Origin: Mesorhizobium amorphae
GTDB lineage: Bacteria; Pseudomonadota; Alphaproteobacteria; Rhizobiales; Rhizobiaceae
Reading direction: 5' to 3'
Length of the DNA: 64,000 bases
NCBI GenBank assembly: GCA_003240775.1
Contig: QFNI01000005.1
Span: 79,986 to 143,985, forward strand
A model generated the notes under the pieces. That model worked only from the letters and a program-made list of their open reading frames with translations. It was not told the origin of the DNA and ran no database searches. Both the position numbers and the translations under genes were made by a program. Shown in pieces: positions 1 to 10,418 of the stretch (within the stretch, counting starts at the first letter, position 1; each line of letters begins with the position of its first letter).

Positions 1-262
1 TAGAGCGCGAGCATGATGGCGACCAGCCCGCGCACGATATGGGCGTCCGACTGGCCGCGGAAGCGCACGATCGGGTCCGGCCCCGCCTCGCGCTCAGCCA
101 CGAGCCAGACCTGGCTCGCGCAGCCCGACACCTTGTTCTCGGGCGTCTGCTCGGTTTCGGGCAGGGCGGGCAGCGATTCGCCGAGTTCGATCACGTAGCG
201 GTAGCGGTCTTCCCAGTCGTCGAGGAAGGCGAAGTCGTCGCGGATGTCCTGAAGCGCTCTCA
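1..262 (-). CDS. sufE: SufE cysteine desulfuration protein (3' end cut by window)
   Basis: The visible 87 residues are the N-terminal two thirds of SufE, the sulfur acceptor that takes persulfide from the cysteine desulfurase SufS and passes it to the Suf scaffold for Fe-S cluster assembly in the cytoplasm. The diagnostic motif KVSGCASQVW is present, with the sulfur-accepting cysteine at about residue 48. Translation begins at the ATG at 262 (MRALQDIRDDFAFLDDWEDR) and runs off the left edge. A DUF5330 gene lies 34 bp upstream on the same strand, an arrangement known in rhizobia. The family call is secure; only the C-terminus is unseen. Confidence 0.93.
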
Positions 263-296
263 TGCCGCGCTCATATAGGGATGCGCGGGCTTTGCG

Positions 297-617
297 TCAC
301 CTGGGAGCAGGGGCGGGAACCGTGCCGGTGAGCGCGTTTTCGTCGATGTCGCGAGCGGCGTTCTCGCTGTCGAGCAGCTTGAGCGCGATGCGGCTGCCTT
401 CCTGGGCGCGCACGCTGATGGTGGACACCGCATCCCGCCCGGTCTGGCAGACATCGGGCTTGCGCTCGCAGATGCCGGCGAGATCGCCCACCGCCTCGCG
501 TGCCGCAGAAATGGCCTGAAGCGGTCCCACGGTCGCCGTTCCGTCCGGCGCGCTGCCGAGCGGAAGCGCCAGAAGCACCAGCGAGAACCAGAATGCCAAG
601 CGCAGAAGGAAGAACAT
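297..617 (-). CDS. DUF5330 family small envelope protein
   Basis: A 106-residue protein starting at the ATG at 617 (MFFLLRLAFWFSLVLLALPL), which gives an N-terminal hydrophobic segment at about residues 3-20 acting as a signal or membrane anchor. The rest is soluble and contains a Cys pair in the stretch ICERKPDVCQTG at about residues 48-56, which could form a disulfide in the periplasm. The composition and the position beside sufE match the DUF5330 family of Hyphomicrobiales, whose function is unknown. The reading frame stays open upstream to 752, but those codons give no plausible protein. It is likely co-transcribed with sufE. Confidence 0.7.
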   Translation of the reverse strand: MFFLLRLAFWFSLVLLALPLGSAPDGTATVGPLQAISAAREAVGDLAGICERKPDVCQTGRDAVSTISVRAQEGSRIALKLLDSENAARDIDENALTGTVPAPAPR

Positions 618-923
618 CGCTTCACCCCGTTCCACCCGAGCCATGCAATGGGGCCCGGTTCGATCCTGGGGCCACCATGACATGCAAGCTTCAAGGCTCG
701 CTTCAAAATGCGATGCGAATGCACCTGTTCCCTGCAAGGGTTCGGTAACCATGTTTCAACTCGGTGGAGGGCTGAGGGAACCTTCCGCTGCGTCCTCCCC
801 GGATTTGGGGAGATGGCTTCGACTTATTCTTTCCTTAAACGCTGGGTGCGAGTTTCAAGCCGTTGTTGTCGAGTGGTCCGCCGTTTGCGGACAAGCGTTG
901 CGAGCGCCGCAGTTTTGAGTTCC

Positions 924-2312
<1,389 letters not shown>

Positions 2313-3011
2313 GCCAAAGGCGCCCGCGCGGCGCCCGTCGCGGCCTTCGCCTCTTCTGGCTTTCGCCCAGCGCAACCCGATGCCGCTCGCGGGCGGCACG
2401 GCGTTTCTGGTCGCGCTGAGCTTTGTTTCGGCGAATGCGCTGTGGGGCCAGCCGCACAAGCACCTGGGCGCCTTCTTCGCGACGCGCGGCGCGCCCGTCG
2501 AAGCCTCGGACACGCGGCCGGAATTTCTGCCGCCGCCCGTGCAGCCCGACCCCGTGGTGGGCGAGGTGCAGACGCAGCTCAAGGCGCTCGGGCTCTATGA
2601 AGGCGCGATCGACGGCGTGCCCGGCAGCGGCACGCGCAAAGCGATCGCCGTGTTCCAGGCCGAAGCGGGCCTCGAGCCCACCGGGCTGATCGACACGCGG
2701 CTGATGCTGGCGCTGAGTGCGGCGCGGGGTGCCCCCCAGACCAGCGCGCTCGAGCCGCCGATGTCGGTTGCGCCCGAATCGACAGGCGCCATCACGCCTG
2801 CGCCCAAACCCGAAGAGCCCGTGGACATCCGCCTGATTCAGCAGGGCCTGCGCGCCTTCGGCAATGAGGGGATCGCGGTGGACGGCGTGGCCGGCACCCA
2901 GACGCGCGCGGGCATCCGCGCCTTCCAGGGCATGTTCGGCCTGCCCGAAACGGGCGAGCCCACTGCCGACGTGCTTGCCAAGATGCGCGAAGCGGGGTTT
3001 CTGCCTCGGGG

Positions 3012-3356
3012 ATGAGGCTGACAAGCGATTTCTGGGTTTCCGCACTCGTCCGGCGCGTGTCCGCCGAGGGCGGCTTCGGCGCCGTGGTGCGACGGGGGGC
3101 TGCGGAAGCGGGCGCGGTGTTCATCGTGGTGCGCGACCGGATGGGGAATGTGCGGCTTTATGCGCCGGCACCCCAGACGAGCTACGGCGAGGACCGCCCT
3201 TCCGAGCGCGTGTTCGTGGAGAACGCCGTTCCCGACGAGGCGGCGCTCGACGCGCGGCTGGAGCGCGAGAAGCGCTTCGACCCCGATTTCTGGGTGGTGG
3301 AGATCGAGCCAGGGGCAAGCCCGCTCGAAGCCCTCGTCACGCTCGCTGACGGGTAG
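3012..3356 (+). CDS. DUF1491 family protein
   Basis: A 114-residue soluble protein matching DUF1491 of Alphaproteobacteria: N-terminal RLTSDFWVSALVRR, a central FIVVRDRMGNVRLY strand region and a C-terminal FDPDFWVVEIE motif. The function of the family is unknown. The ATG at 3012 overlaps the stop of the peptidoglycan-binding gene (ATGA), indicating translational coupling. Its 3' end overlaps the convergent DUF2336 gene by 20 bp. Confidence 0.85.
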   Translation: MRLTSDFWVSALVRRVSAEGGFGAVVRRGAAEAGAVFIVVRDRMGNVRLYAPAPQTSYGEDRPSERVFVENAVPDEAALDARLEREKRFDPDFWVVEIEPGASPLEALVTLADG

Positions 3357-4245
3357 GGGCGGGGGCTCGCTCGGTGGCCCGCCAGCGGGAAAGCGCCGAA
3401 TTCACGGTGAGCGGCGCGAGCTTTTCATAGCTGTCCAGAAAAGCCGCGACCTTTTCGCGCGACACGAACTGCGCGGGGAAAAGCAGCGCCATCAGGAGGA
3501 ACGCCTCGTCGCTGCGCAGGCCCAGGGCCTTGAAGGCCACGGGCGCATCGCCTTCGGGGCCGGAATCGAGAAGGGCCTGGGCGTCCTCGAACCAGATGCC
3601 CAGCGCATCCGCGAGCGCTGTCTCGAAGAAGGAGCGGCGCGCACCGAGCGCGCTGTCGCGCAGGCGCAGGAACACCGCGCGCCGTCCGATCGCATCGGGC
3701 TGCCGCGTGGGGCGCATCATGCCGCGCAGATCGCGCCGCGTGGTTTCCGCCGCATCGGCCGGGGGGTGGGCAGGGGTCTGGGTGGGCGGATCGGGGCGGT
3801 CGAAGGGCACCGAAAGCGCGCGCACGAGGCTTGCGATCACGGGGTTCAACCCGGCGCGGCGGCCGATCACCTGGGCGTGCGGCACGCCGCGGCGGCCGAT
3901 CAGGCCGATCAGCTCGACATCGGAAAGATCCTTGAGGCGGACGAGAAGGGGGGCTGCGACCTCGATCGCGTCGTCGCAGAGGCGGCGCGACAGGGCGTGG
4001 GGCGCGCGCTCGCATTCGGAGAGGGCCGCGGCCGCGAAGCGCCGCGAGGGGATGGAAACGCCTTCGAGCAGCGGAAGCGTGAGGTCATCGAGCCGCGCGG
4101 CATCCTCGCGCGAGGGCCGCGGCAGCGAGCAGAACGCCGACACCGCCCCTCGAAACAACCGATCGGCCCGCGCGCCCGAAGGCCCGCCGATGCCGATTTC
4201 CGTGAACACCGATGAGGACAAGACCGCCTCGGAACGCAAGCACAT
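3337..4245 (-). CDS. DUF2336 domain protein
   Basis: A 302-residue, mostly helical protein without signal peptide or membrane segments. It carries the DUF2336 signature: repeated helical units with VAAPLLVRLKDLSDVELIGL at about residues 95-114, followed by IGRRGVPHAQVIGRR. DUF2336 proteins are alphaproteobacterial and uncharacterised, with HEAT-like helical repeats suggesting a scaffold or interaction role. It converges on and overlaps the DUF1491 gene by 20 bp. A CtrA-like box lies about 60-75 bp upstream of its start, so cell-cycle control is possible. Confidence 0.8.
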   Translation of the reverse strand: MCLRSEAVLSSSVFTEIGIGGPSGARADRLFRGAVSAFCSLPRPSREDAARLDDLTLPLLEGVSIPSRRFAAAALSECERAPHALSRRLCDDAIEVAAPLLVRLKDLSDVELIGLIGRRGVPHAQVIGRRAGLNPVIASLVRALSVPFDRPDPPTQTPAHPPADAAETTRRDLRGMMRPTRQPDAIGRRAVFLRLRDSALGARRSFFETALADALGIWFEDAQALLDSGPEGDAPVAFKALGLRSDEAFLLMALLFPAQFVSREKVAAFLDSYEKLAPLTVNSALSRWRATERAPAPTRQRA

Positions 4246-4302
4246 GGGACGCAGACACTTCCGGCCGACATGCCGGAGAAGCCGAAGATTAGAGCGGATG
4301 GG

Positions 4303-4319
4303 TTAGCGATGCTTTAACC
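4303..4319. promoter_or_regulatory. CtrA-like box upstream of the DUF2336 gene
   Basis: The sequence TTAGCGATGCTTTAACC fits the CtrA consensus TTAA-N7-TTAAC with one mismatch in the first half-site. It lies 58 bp upstream of the DUF2336 start at 4245, a suitable place for a promoter operator. The match is seen; CtrA binding is inferred. Confidence 0.4.
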
Positions 4320-4337
4320 GCGCGGGCCCGCCTCAGC

Positions 4338-5516
4338 TTACGGAAGGGCGGGGCGGGGTGCTTCCAGAAGGGCCGTGGGCCGCGAGGGGACGATCTCCTG
4401 GAGGCGCTTGCGCTTGAGGAAGGGCTTTTCCAGGAACTCGTAGGAGGCGAGCGCGGCGAGCACGGTGACGGCGAAGCAGAGAAGGGCGAGCGCCATCCAG
4501 AGCGGGGCGTGGAGCGGCCCTTCGGGAAGGAAGGCCGCGGCCCTCGCGAAGGCGTCCACCGTGAAGGAGTGGTAGACGTAGAGGCCGAAGGAAAGCTTGC
4601 CGAGCGCCACGGGCGCGGGCCTGCCCAGGAGCCTCCTCGGCACATCGCTTCTGGCGAAGACGAGGATCGCCCCGCTCGCCACGGCGCTGGCGAGGAGCTG
4701 CCAGATCGTGTGCGCGGAGGCGCCGAGCTGGGGAAACGCGCTGACGAGCACCACGCCGCACACGGCCAGGAGACCGGCCAGGATGACGAGCGGCCGCGAG
4801 GGTTTTCTCGTGTGCATCAGGAGGCCGAGCGCGATGCCGATGGCCAGCGGTTCCAGGCGAGACAGGGGGCTCGCCCAGACGGTGGGGTAGGGGATGTCGG
4901 CCAGCTGGTAATAGACGCGTGTCAGCACCGCGACGGCGACGGCGCAGAGCAGGAACAGCCCCGTCCGCGACGCGCTCCTGGCTCCCAGGAGCAGGATCAT
5001 GAGGACGGGGAAGACCAGGTAGAACTGTTCTTCGAGCGAGATCGTCCAGAGCGATTTGTAGAGGCCGAGCGTGGCGGGATAGACGGAATAGGAGAGGTTG
5101 CCGAAAAACAGCGAGAACGGGATCAGGTGATCGCGGAGGCTGCTCAAGGGGTCGGCGTTCTGCTCGGCGCCGACCAGGGCCAGGGCTGCGGGGTAGAGCG
5201 CGAAGCCAATCACGAGGCCGAAGAAATAGAGCGGCCAGATGCGCAGGACCCGTCGCAGAAAGAAGCGGCCGACCGCAAAGGAGCCGGTGGCCTCCCACTC
5301 GCGCACGGCCAGCGAGGAAAGGAGATAGGCGCTCAGAACGAGAAAGACGTCGACGCCCATCCAGCCGAAGGCGTGGACCCGCGCCAGCACTTCGCTGCCT
5401 GCGGTCCAGGCCGGTGGAAAGGGCAGGTGGTGCAGAAACACCGCCAGAAACGCGAGAAAGCGCAAGCCGTCCAGTTCCGGCATGTAGAGGCGCTCGGCGG
5501 GGATGGGCGGATGCAT
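4338..5516 (-). CDS. Membrane acyltransferase, acyltransferase-3 family
   Basis: A 392-residue polytopic protein of the acyltransferase-3 family, which transfers O-acyl groups to cell-surface glycans. The family opening is present (MPELDGLRFLAFLAVFLHHL, His-containing first helix), as are FGWMGVDVFLVLSAYLL and the conserved LWTISLEEQFYLVFPVL. About ten transmembrane helices follow, ending in a basic tail. The ATG at 5516 (MHPPIPAERLYMPELDG) is chosen over the open frame extending to 5750, which would add 78 residues of non-membrane, Arg-rich sequence. No glycan operon is adjacent, so the acceptor is unknown. Confidence 0.88.
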   Translation of the reverse strand: MHPPIPAERLYMPELDGLRFLAFLAVFLHHLPFPPAWTAGSEVLARVHAFGWMGVDVFLVLSAYLLSSLAVREWEATGSFAVGRFFLRRVLRIWPLYFFGLVIGFALYPAALALVGAEQNADPLSSLRDHLIPFSLFFGNLSYSVYPATLGLYKSLWTISLEEQFYLVFPVLMILLLGARSASRTGLFLLCAVAVAVLTRVYYQLADIPYPTVWASPLSRLEPLAIGIALGLLMHTRKPSRPLVILAGLLAVCGVVLVSAFPQLGASAHTIWQLLASAVASGAILVFARSDVPRRLLGRPAPVALGKLSFGLYVYHSFTVDAFARAAAFLPEGPLHAPLWMALALLCFAVTVLAALASYEFLEKPFLKRKRLQEIVPSRPTALLEAPRPALP

Positions 5517-5831
5517 GGAGACCGGCTGCTGGCGGATGGGGCGGGGAAGCCTTCCATAGGGCCTTCCGCTGCGGCAGCGAAGCCCCCCGCGAGCACCCGA
5601 TGACGGGGGGCAGCGGCCATTTTCTGATGCCGCTCGGGAACGGCGTGGGCGCCGGTGTGCCGGTTCGGCACAGGCGCTGCGCGCGTTAACTTTTGCGCAA
5701 ACCCGCGCGACAAACAGCGCAAGGGCGAAGGCCCTGTGCTTGTCTGGCACACCAATGGTTGTTATGTTTCAAATCAGCGCACAGGACGGGGCCGGCAGGC
5801 TCTGACCGAAAAGAGATCTGGAGCCCCCAAA
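5517..5831. other. Intergenic region, no convincing gene
   Basis: These 315 bp separate two minus-strand genes. The part near 5680-5790 is less GC-rich (GTTAACTTTTGCGC, TTGTTATGTTTC) and probably holds the acyltransferase promoter, but no clear -35/-10 pair was recognised. Open frames here look like chance readings. Confidence 0.4.
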
Positions 5832-6230
5832 TCATTTCCCTGCCACGGCAGGGGCGCTGACCACAGACCGAAGCCCGTTGGCCATCTCAGCCGGCGGGCT
5901 TTCGTCCTTCAGGGCCTCGATCTCTTCCTCCGTCCGCCGGTCATCCGATTCGAACTCGCCCGTGACGATCTCGGCGATGACCCATTTCGGCATCGGCAGC
6001 GAGGCGTTGTTCTCACGCGCCGCCTCGCGGCGGGCGGCGTGGAAGGCGGTCTGGGCGTCCTGCATGGAGGCGAACTCGCCGATCAGGTTGGCATCCGGCA
6101 GGCGGTAGAAGCTCTGGTCGACGCCGCGCACCCAGGGGCTCAGGCCGTGGCGCTGGGCGTGCTCCTTGAAGGCACGCAGCAGGTAGGGCTGGTGCAGCGA
6201 AAGGCTGTAGGAGATCATGAACTGGGGCAT
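5832..6230 (-). CDS. Hypothetical cytoplasmic protein
   Basis: A 132-residue protein of unknown family. It begins MPQFMISYSLSLHQPYLLRA, has an Asp/Glu-rich C-terminal third (TGEFESDDRRTEEEIEAL) and lacks a signal peptide or membrane segment. Codon use fits a real gene. The ATG at 6230 is favoured because the 11 residues added by the ATG at 6263 look unlike coding sequence; no strong Shine-Dalgarno decides it. It stands alone between an acyltransferase and a divergent small secreted protein. No function is proposed. Confidence 0.6.
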   Translation of the reverse strand: MPQFMISYSLSLHQPYLLRAFKEHAQRHGLSPWVRGVDQSFYRLPDANLIGEFASMQDAQTAFHAARREAARENNASLPMPKWVIAEIVTGEFESDDRRTEEEIEALKDESPPAEMANGLRSVVSAPAVAGK

Positions 6231-6527
6231 GAGCACGCACCATCCGAATCTATGGTGCCGCATGCACCAATGGGGGGATGGTGGAAGCCTTGACGCTGAT
6301 TGTTTCAGTTGTTTGCCGCCTCGTTGCTTATCCCGAATCTTTTGTGCTGCGCCTGGAATCCGGCAGGCGCCGGGATTTTCTTGAGAAGAACTGAGGCCCC
6401 TCGCGAGGTCTTCGAACTGAACAGGGATCGATGCCGAGGCGCGGGCGGGGGCACGGATGGTTCACCTGTCGTTCATACGTGCGAGGCGAGGTTCGCGGGT
6501 GCAAGCCACACCAAAGAGGTCGAGACC

Positions 6528-6824
6528 ATGAACCGCATCATCGCGAAAATCTGTGCCGGCGCCATTCTGGCGACATCCCTGGGAACGGGCGCGATGGCTG
6601 CGCCGCGCGTGAGCGCAGACATAGGCTTCGAGCGCCCGCATCTGATCGAGGTGCAGCGGCGCGGCTGCTCGGCGCGGCAGGCCCTGAACAAGGCCGAGCG
6701 CCTGGGGCTGAGGCGGGTGCGCGTCGTGCGCGAGCGGCGCAACACGATCTCGGTGTCGGGCATCCGGCGCGGCGACCGGGTGGTCGTGACCTTCCTGCGC
6801 GACCGCCGCTGCACCATCGCCTGA
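6528..6824 (+). CDS. Small basic secreted protein, PepSY-like
   Basis: A 98-residue protein with a signal peptide (MNRIIAKICAGAILATSLG, cleavage expected after MAA at about residue 24). The mature part is short and very Arg-rich: CSARQALNKAERLGLRRVRV followed by paired beta strands SVSGIRRGDRVVVTFLRDRRC. This shape, with one helix, strands and a Cys at each end, is common in Hyphomicrobiales periplasmic proteins that resemble half PepSY units. Two cysteines may form a disulfide. The ATG at 6528 has AGAGGT upstream. Its job is unknown; it stands alone. Confidence 0.7.
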   Translation: MNRIIAKICAGAILATSLGTGAMAAPRVSADIGFERPHLIEVQRRGCSARQALNKAERLGLRRVRVVRERRNTISVSGIRRGDRVVVTFLRDRRCTIA

Positions 6825-6914
6825 AGACGGGCGGGCGCAACGGAAACTGGGCGCGCCGCCGGGGAATTCGCGTTCACCCGCGGCGCGCCGACATCTGCCG
6901 GAGACGATCGGGGT

Positions 6915-6930
6915 TTAACACTGCGTTAAC
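6915..6930. promoter_or_regulatory. CtrA binding box (full consensus)
   Basis: TTAACACTGCGTTAAC is a perfect TTAA-N7-TTAAC CtrA consensus and is followed by a further C. It lies 72 bp upstream of the 58-aa gene at 7002, and about 90 bp downstream of the preceding gene. Perfect full sites are rare by chance in such GC-rich DNA. Binding is inferred, not shown. Confidence 0.55.
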
Positions 6931-7001
6931 CATGCCGTGCCCTTATGAAAGGCGGAGGCGTTGCGTTTTGGCTCCGGTCGATCCCTGCGGGAACCGTGAA
7001 C

Positions 7002-7178
7002 ATGACCGCTCAGATTCTGATGTTTCCGCTCAAGGAGCGGATGGGTTCACCCGACAAGCAAGAAGAGGGGTCCTGCGAGATCCTGATCTTCTCGGGTGTG
7101 CGCTACGAACGCTACGAGGAGCCGGCCGACGTGCCGGCGCCGCGCAGGACGGCCGGCAAGCGCCAGCCCAAGAGCTGA
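7002..7178 (+). CDS. Small protein of unknown function behind a CtrA box
   Basis: A 58-residue protein (MTAQILMFPLKERMGSPDKQ) ending in a basic Pro/Arg/Lys tail. The central part CEILIFSGVRYERYEE looks like two beta strands. There is no signal peptide or membrane helix. The ATG at 7002 is preferred to the in-frame ATG at 6945, since the shorter form begins with a natural N-terminus and the longer one would start close to the CtrA box. The stop codon directly abuts the stop of the convergent DUF1254-like gene. No family is recognised beyond similarity to small rhizobial hypotheticals. Confidence 0.6.
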   Translation: MTAQILMFPLKERMGSPDKQEEGSCEILIFSGVRYERYEEPADVPAPRRTAGKRQPKS

Positions 7179-7706
7179 TCAGCCCTCGGGCAGGGTAGCG
7201 CAGCGAAAGCTGGCGATCAGGCCATCCACGGCGGGCGCCCAGGTCGGGTCCGGCACGAAGGCGCGCAACACGGCGATGCCCTGCTCGGTGTCGGCCTGGA
7301 AGCGCACGGGCGCATCGGCTTCCAGGGCTGCGGCCGCGCGCGCGGCGACCGACTGGCCGGGGTCCAGGATCTGGATGTCGAGGCGCCCGGCGAGCGTGCG
7401 GTCGGACACGCTGAAGAGGCTGTGGCCCTCGCGGTCGTGGACGGACACCGACCAGAAGGGCGAGCGGCCCTCGCCTTCGAGCCCAAGCGGGCCATCCGAC
7501 AGATCGAAGCGGCAGGCGACCGTGCGGAAGAGCGGATCGCCGTCGCCCGCATCCCCCAGCGGCACCGTCTCGTAGAGCGCGCCGCGCGCGGCCAGGCGCG
7601 ACCAAGCATCGCGCTCCGACACGAGCGGCAGAAGCAGGAGCACCACGAGGTGCACCACGGCGGCCCCCACGAGGCCGACCACCGTCGCATAAACGAACCT
7701 ACCCAT
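7179..7706 (-). CDS. DUF1254-like small membrane protein
   Basis: A 175-residue protein with one N-terminal transmembrane helix (about residues 5-27, VVGLVGAAVVHLVVLLLLPL) and a periplasmic domain containing FWSVSVHDREGHSLFSVSD, as in rhizobial DUF1254 proteins of this size. These are much shorter than the DUF1254/DUF1214 enzymes-like proteins of other bacteria. It overlaps the upstream DUF1214 gene by 8 bp and forms the last gene of the operon led by the penicillin-binding protein. The C-terminal SFRCATLPEG carries one of two cysteines. A periplasmic role linked to murein is suggested by context only. Confidence 0.7.
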   Translation of the reverse strand: MGRFVYATVVGLVGAAVVHLVVLLLLPLVSERDAWSRLAARGALYETVPLGDAGDGDPLFRTVACRFDLSDGPLGLEGEGRSPFWSVSVHDREGHSLFSVSDRTLAGRLDIQILDPGQSVAARAAAALEADAPVRFQADTEQGIAVLRAFVPDPTWAPAVDGLIASFRCATLPEG

Positions 7707-8295
7707 CGCAGGCCACCTTGGACACGGTGGGAAGTGCGGTCTCGGCCTGGGCGAAGCTGCCCGACGCCGTGGGGTCGTAGAGGGTCAGGATGAAAGCGAG
7801 CGGGCCCGTGCCCCCGAGCCGCAGCCAGTTGCCGGAGGAGGGAAGGGCGCTCGCCGCGATGTCGAGCGCGCCGTCCTCGCCGCGCAGGGCCTGAAGCGCG
7901 TGCAGGGTGGCGGGGCGCGCGCCTTCGAGCACGAGCGGGGCGAGATCGGCATCAGCGGCGCGCAGGGTCCAGAACCGGCCGGGCGGCAGGGGGCCCTTGA
8001 GGCGGTAGGCGCATTCGCGCAGGAGCTTGTCGCCGCTTTCGTCGCGATGGGCCACGAAGGCTATGCCCTCGGCGCGGCCGAGCGGCAGGCGTCCGGTGGT
8101 GGCGAGAATCGCGGCCTCGTAGGGGTCGGCCGCATCGGGGCCGCCGCCCGGAACCGGCGTCCAGCCGGCGGTGGTGGGGTGGGTCGCCATGCGGTCGAGC
8201 GCCCAGTGCACGCTCGCCGCACCCCCGCCGATGGCGAGAAGGAGCGCCCAGACAGCGAGGCCCGCACGCGCGAGCAGGGAACGGGGCCGAAACAC
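7699..8295 (-). CDS. DUF1214 domain membrane protein
   Basis: A 198-residue protein with a single N-terminal helix (about 8-28) and a periplasmic DUF1214-type domain: RECAYRLKGPLPPGRFWTLR at about 92-111, then SSGNWLRLGGTGPLAFILTLYD. It follows the penicillin-binding protein by 17 bp and overlaps the DUF1254-like gene by 8 bp, so all three are probably one transcript. This pairing recurs in rhizobia beside a PBP. The biochemical role is unknown. Confidence 0.75.
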   Translation of the reverse strand: MFRPRSLLARAGLAVWALLLAIGGGAASVHWALDRMATHPTTAGWTPVPGGGPDAADPYEAAILATTGRLPLGRAEGIAFVAHRDESGDKLLRECAYRLKGPLPPGRFWTLRAADADLAPLVLEGARPATLHALQALRGEDGALDIAASALPSSGNWLRLGGTGPLAFILTLYDPTASGSFAQAETALPTVSKVACDG

Positions 8296-8312
8296 GGGCG
8301 GCTCGCGAGCGC

Positions 8313-10418
8313 TCAGATGGCCGAAAGCACGCCGGGCGAACCGGCCGACTGCGCGGGCGGCTCACCGCGGAAGCGCTCGCCGAGCGCGCGCAGCGCCTTG
8401 GTGGTCTCGCTCGACATGAACTGAGGGCCCAGGTTTTCGAAGGCCAGCGCCTCGCTTTCGCCTTCGCCCACCTTGGGCGCGGTCTTGGCGACGAGGGCGG
8501 GATCGAGCAGCGGGTTCTGGATGCCGGGGATCGGGCGGATCACGACCCCGCGATGGGCGACCGTCATCAGGCGCTGCCAGACCATGGCGGGCAGCGAGCC
8601 GCCCGTCATCTCGTTGGTGGTGGTGTAGTCGTCGTTGCCGAGCCAGACGGCGGCCGTGAAATTGCCGGTGAAGCCGACATACCAGGCATCGCGATAGGCC
8701 TGGGTGGTGCCGGTCTTGCCGGCCGAGCGGATGCCGGGCAGCGCCGCGCGGCGGGCCGTGCCGACTTCCGGGATCTGGACCATGATGGAGTTCATGGAGG
8801 CGACGGCCTGCTCGGACAGCACGCGATGGGGCGGGGGCGCGTTGCGGCGCCAGTCGAAGAAGACCTCGCCGCCGTGGGTGACGAGCTGGCTGACCCCGTG
8901 GCGCGTGCCCGCGAAGCCGCCATTGGCGAAGACCTCGTAGCCGGTGGCCTGGTCCATCACCGTCATGCCGGACGTGCCGAGCACCATGGTCTTGTGGTCG
9001 CTGATGGGCGATTCTACGCCAAAGGCTTCGGTGAGCGCCTTGATGGGCTTGGTGGTGAGGTGCTCCTTGGCGAGCCGCACGGGCACCGTGTTCACCGAGC
9101 GGATCAGCGCCTGGGCGAGCGTCATGCGGCCCGAGAACGAGCGGCCGTAGTTCTTCGGGCTCCAGCCGTTCCAGGTGATGGGGGCGTCCGACACGACCGA
9201 TTCCGGCTTGAAGCCGTTTTCCATGGCCGCGGCATAGACATAGGGCTTGAATGACGAGCCCACCTGGCGCTGGGCGCGGGTGGCGCGGTTGAACTGGCTC
9301 GCGCCGTAGTCGCGGCCGCCCACGATGGCGCGCACGGCGCCCTCGTTGTCGAGCAGCACGAGCGCGCCTTCGTTGACGCGGTACTGCTTGCCGAACTGGC
9401 GCAGGTGGAATTCGAGCGATTCCTCGGCGGCGGCCTGGAGCACGGGGTCGAAGGTGGTGCGCGCGACCATGGAGCGGACGGGGCTTTTGGCCGCCAGGCG
9501 CTTGGTTTCCTCGAAGGCCCAGTCGAGGAAGTAGTCGGGGCTCTTGATGAGGCCGCGATCCACCACGTCTGCGGGGTGGAGGCGGGCCTGGAGCACTTGG
9601 CCTTCCGACAGGAAGCGGCCTTGGACGAGGTTGGTCAGCACTTCGTTGGCGCGGGCGCGGGCCGCCGGAAGGTTGACATGGGGCGCGTATTTCGCGGGCG
9701 CCTTGAAGAGGCCGGCGAGCATCGCGGCTTCCGCCACCGAGAGGTCTTTCACCTCCTTGCCGAAATAGAAGTCGGACGCAGCCGTGATGCCGAAGGTGCC
9801 GCCGCCCATATAGGCGCGGTCGAGATAGAGCTGGAGGATTTCCTTTTTCGACAGGTTGGCTTCCAGCCAGAAGGCGAGGAACGCTTCCTTGACCTTGCGC
9901 TCGATGGTGCGCTCGTTGGACAGGAACAGGTTCTTGGCGAGCTGCTGGGTGAGCGTCGAGCCGCCCTGGACCACGGAGTTGGCGCGCACGTTCTCCGTCA
10001 TGGCGCGGGCGAGGCCCAGGAAATCGATGCCGTAATGCTCGAAGAAGCGACGGTCCTCGGTTGCGAGCACAGCCTGGATCACGTGCTCGGGCATCTCGTC
10101 GACGGGCACCGAATCGCGCTGGATGATGCCGCGGCGGCCGATCTCGTTGCCGTGGCGGTCGAGGAAGGTGACGGCGAAATCGCCCTGCGAGCGCCAGTCG
10201 CCCACCGTTTCCTCGAAGGCGGGCATGGCGAGCACCAGCATCACGACGGAGCCGGCGGCTCCCAGGGTGAAGGCTTCCGAGGAGAGTTCCACGGCCGCGC
10301 GCTTCCAGCCCGACACGCGGAAGCGGCGCGAGAAGATGGTGACGCGCTCCCACCAGTCGCGCGCAGCGAAGCCCGATTCGTAGACCGACGAATCGATCCA
10401 CGCGTCGAGCGCCAGCAT
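8313..10418 (-). CDS. Bifunctional penicillin-binding protein (PBP1 type)
   Basis: A class A PBP of about 701 residues that polymerises and crosslinks peptidoglycan at the outer face of the inner membrane. A transmembrane helix (about 50-67) is followed by a GT51 transglycosylase domain with TEDRRFFEHYGIDF (catalytic Glu 121) and GGSTLTQQLAKNL. The transpeptidase domain has the active-site SSFK (Ser 388), SVN (441-443) and KTGTTQ (568-573). The ATG at 10418 (MLALDAWIDSSVYESG) is conservative. The frame continues upstream with plausible residues to TTG 10449-10451 and CTG 10482-10484, the latter preceded by GGAG at a good distance. It heads an operon with DUF1214 and DUF1254-like genes. Confidence 0.92.
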   Translation of the reverse strand: MLALDAWIDSSVYESGFAARDWWERVTIFSRRFRVSGWKRAAVELSSEAFTLGAAGSVVMLVLAMPAFEETVGDWRSQGDFAVTFLDRHGNEIGRRGIIQRDSVPVDEMPEHVIQAVLATEDRRFFEHYGIDFLGLARAMTENVRANSVVQGGSTLTQQLAKNLFLSNERTIERKVKEAFLAFWLEANLSKKEILQLYLDRAYMGGGTFGITAASDFYFGKEVKDLSVAEAAMLAGLFKAPAKYAPHVNLPAARARANEVLTNLVQGRFLSEGQVLQARLHPADVVDRGLIKSPDYFLDWAFEETKRLAAKSPVRSMVARTTFDPVLQAAAEESLEFHLRQFGKQYRVNEGALVLLDNEGAVRAIVGGRDYGASQFNRATRAQRQVGSSFKPYVYAAAMENGFKPESVVSDAPITWNGWSPKNYGRSFSGRMTLAQALIRSVNTVPVRLAKEHLTTKPIKALTEAFGVESPISDHKTMVLGTSGMTVMDQATGYEVFANGGFAGTRHGVSQLVTHGGEVFFDWRRNAPPPHRVLSEQAVASMNSIMVQIPEVGTARRAALPGIRSAGKTGTTQAYRDAWYVGFTGNFTAAVWLGNDDYTTTNEMTGGSLPAMVWQRLMTVAHRGVVIRPIPGIQNPLLDPALVAKTAPKVGEGESEALAFENLGPQFMSSETTKALRALGERFRGEPPAQSAGSPGVLSAI

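Noticed and set aside
813..923. Longer N-terminus for the first histidine kinase
   Set aside because: Codons here have low third-position GC and a Cys/Arg-rich product, unlike the rest of the gene.
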